Positions 6,714 to 8,314 of a stretch of 8,314 bases of DNA are shown here, one piece after another. The stretch covers positions 1 to 8,314 of the forward strand of contig JAEKLU010000040.1 in the NCBI GenBank assembly GCA_019509685.1. The letters run 5' to 3'. This DNA is from Mesorhizobium sp. (lineage in GTDB: Bacteria > Pseudomonadota > Alphaproteobacteria > Rhizobiales > Rhizobiaceae). The notes under the pieces are model-generated. The model had not been told where the DNA came from. It did no database searches and saw only the letters and a list, made by a program, of their open reading frames with translations. The first letter of the stretch is position 1; each line of letters opens with the position of its first letter. The position numbers were made by a program, and so were the translations under genes.

Positions 6714-6744
6714 AAAGGGCCGGCATCGCCGGCCCTTTTGTTTT
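6714..6744 (+). terminator. Intrinsic terminator after the L,D-transpeptidase gene
   Basis: AAAGGGCCGGC (6714-6724), loop ATC, GCCGGCCCTTT (6728-6738) is a perfect 11-bp inverted repeat followed by TGTTTT. It begins 20 bp after the stop codon. The GC-rich stem and T-rich tail fit a Rho-independent terminator on the plus strand. It separates the transpeptidase from pyrG, which therefore needs its own promoter or depends on read-through. Confidence 0.92.

Positions 6745-8314
<1,570 letters not shown>

Overview
The window is ordinary, well-conserved chromosomal housekeeping DNA from a GC-rich alphaproteobacterium. The best fit is the order Hyphomicrobiales (Rhizobiales), probably a Mesorhizobium-like member of the Phyllobacteriaceae. 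The reasons are protein signatures (rhizobial-type TrpC, PpiD and PyrG N-termini, an L,D-transpeptidase with an SNGC motif), the gene orders ppiD-trpD-trpC-moaC and tpiA-secG-pyrG, and an intergenic AAACCGGTTT-type element of a kind I recall as common between rhizobial genes. The organism assignment is inference; no rRNA or other decisive marker is present.

Left part (1-3774, all minus strand): a tightly packed operon read right to left. It runs from a membrane-anchored PpiD/SurA-like periplasmic chaperone, through trpD (anthranilate phosphoribosyltransferase) and trpC (indole-3-glycerol phosphate synthase), to the first 16 codons of moaC (molybdenum cofactor synthesis), cut by the window edge. 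ppiD and trpD overlap by 4 bp, trpD and trpC are 4 bp apart, and trpC and moaC are 2 bp apart. Translational coupling is therefore likely throughout, and trpC appears to use a TTG start.

Middle (3775-3917): a 143-bp divergent intergenic region that must hold the start signals for ppiD (leftward) and tpiA (rightward).

Right part (3918-8314, all plus strand): tpiA (triosephosphate isomerase), secG (Sec translocon subunit with a long Ala/Pro/Thr tail), a secreted YkuD-type L,D-transpeptidase with a Lys/Ala-rich helical linker, and pyrG (CTP synthase, cut by the right edge at residue 468). These genes are separated by 171-215 bp spacers. The spacers contain a strong intrinsic terminator after the transpeptidase (6714-6744), a large hairpin directly after secG (5377-5411), palindromes in the secG leader, and a probable dispersed repeat before pyrG. 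The right part therefore looks like several separate transcription units rather than one operon.

I found no mobile element, CRISPR array, tRNA or rRNA, and no convincing undescribed system. The items most worth a second look are the apparently non-catalytic parvulin domain of PpiD, the transpeptidase lying between secG and pyrG, the structured spacers, and the start-codon questions for trpC and pyrG.
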